Shown here piece after piece: positions 5,948-5,978 of a DNA stretch of 5,978 nt (position 1 is its first letter; each line of letters begins with the position of its first letter). The notes under the pieces were generated by a model. The model made no database searches and was not told the origin of the DNA. It was given only the letters and a program-made list of their open reading frames with translations. The stretch comes from Chloroflexota bacterium. GTDB taxonomy: Bacteria; Chloroflexota; Anaerolineae; Aggregatilineales; UBA3940. The stretch spans positions 1 through 5,978 of the forward strand of contig JAHEME010000207.1 in the NCBI GenBank assembly GCA_024643825.1. The letters are read 5' to 3'. A program made the translations under genes and the position numbers.

Positions 5948-5978
5948 TTATCGTTCGATCTGGGCCTGATTATCCTTT

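Noticed and set aside
5887..5978. A promoter for the antitoxin with TACACT as -10 on the minus strand
   Set aside because: No acceptable -35 hexamer lies at the correct distance, so the repeats are reported as a possible operator only.

Overview
The window is a compact run of bacterial genes, all on the minus strand, with almost no non-coding sequence. No organism can be named with certainty. Moderate-to-high GC in most genes, a CoxL-like molybdenum hydroxylase, a DinB-family protein, and a MazF relative whose recovered N-terminus reads MNRSEVWLVNLDPTIG all fit a member of Chloroflexota or a similar soil or environmental bacterium. This placement is inference only.

In transcription order (right to left) there is first a small toxin-antitoxin locus: an intact 84-residue antitoxin (5632-5886) followed by a PemK/MazF-type toxin gene that is broken by a frame change near position 5562 (5312-5645). 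About 90 bp upstream of the antitoxin lie short direct and inverted repeats that could be an operator. This block is visibly lower in GC than the rest.

Next, starting 22 bp after the toxin stop, is a five-gene series that looks like one operon. It contains a xanthine dehydrogenase/CoxL-family molybdopterin-binding large subunit (2944-5289), an Sfp-type 4'-phosphopantetheinyl transferase (2222-2947, overlapping by 4 bp), a DinB-family putative metal-dependent protein (1690-2184), a Mth938/DUF498 protein (1291-1671), and an NAD-type aldehyde dehydrogenase (1-1268) that runs off the left edge. Gaps are -4, 37, 18 and 22 bp and no terminator is visible between genes, so co-transcription is likely.

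The theme appears to be oxidation of an aldehyde or N-heterocyclic substrate: the molybdenum enzyme and the aldehyde dehydrogenase could act on the same substrate or on successive ones. The phosphopantetheinyl transferase, the DinB-like protein and the DUF498 protein are unexpected partners, and their role here cannot be told from sequence. The FAD and 2Fe-2S subunits that normally accompany the molybdenum subunit are not in the window. The loop PYRGAGR shows that this is not a true (form I) CO dehydrogenase. No RNA gene, CRISPR array, insertion sequence or convincing terminator was seen.
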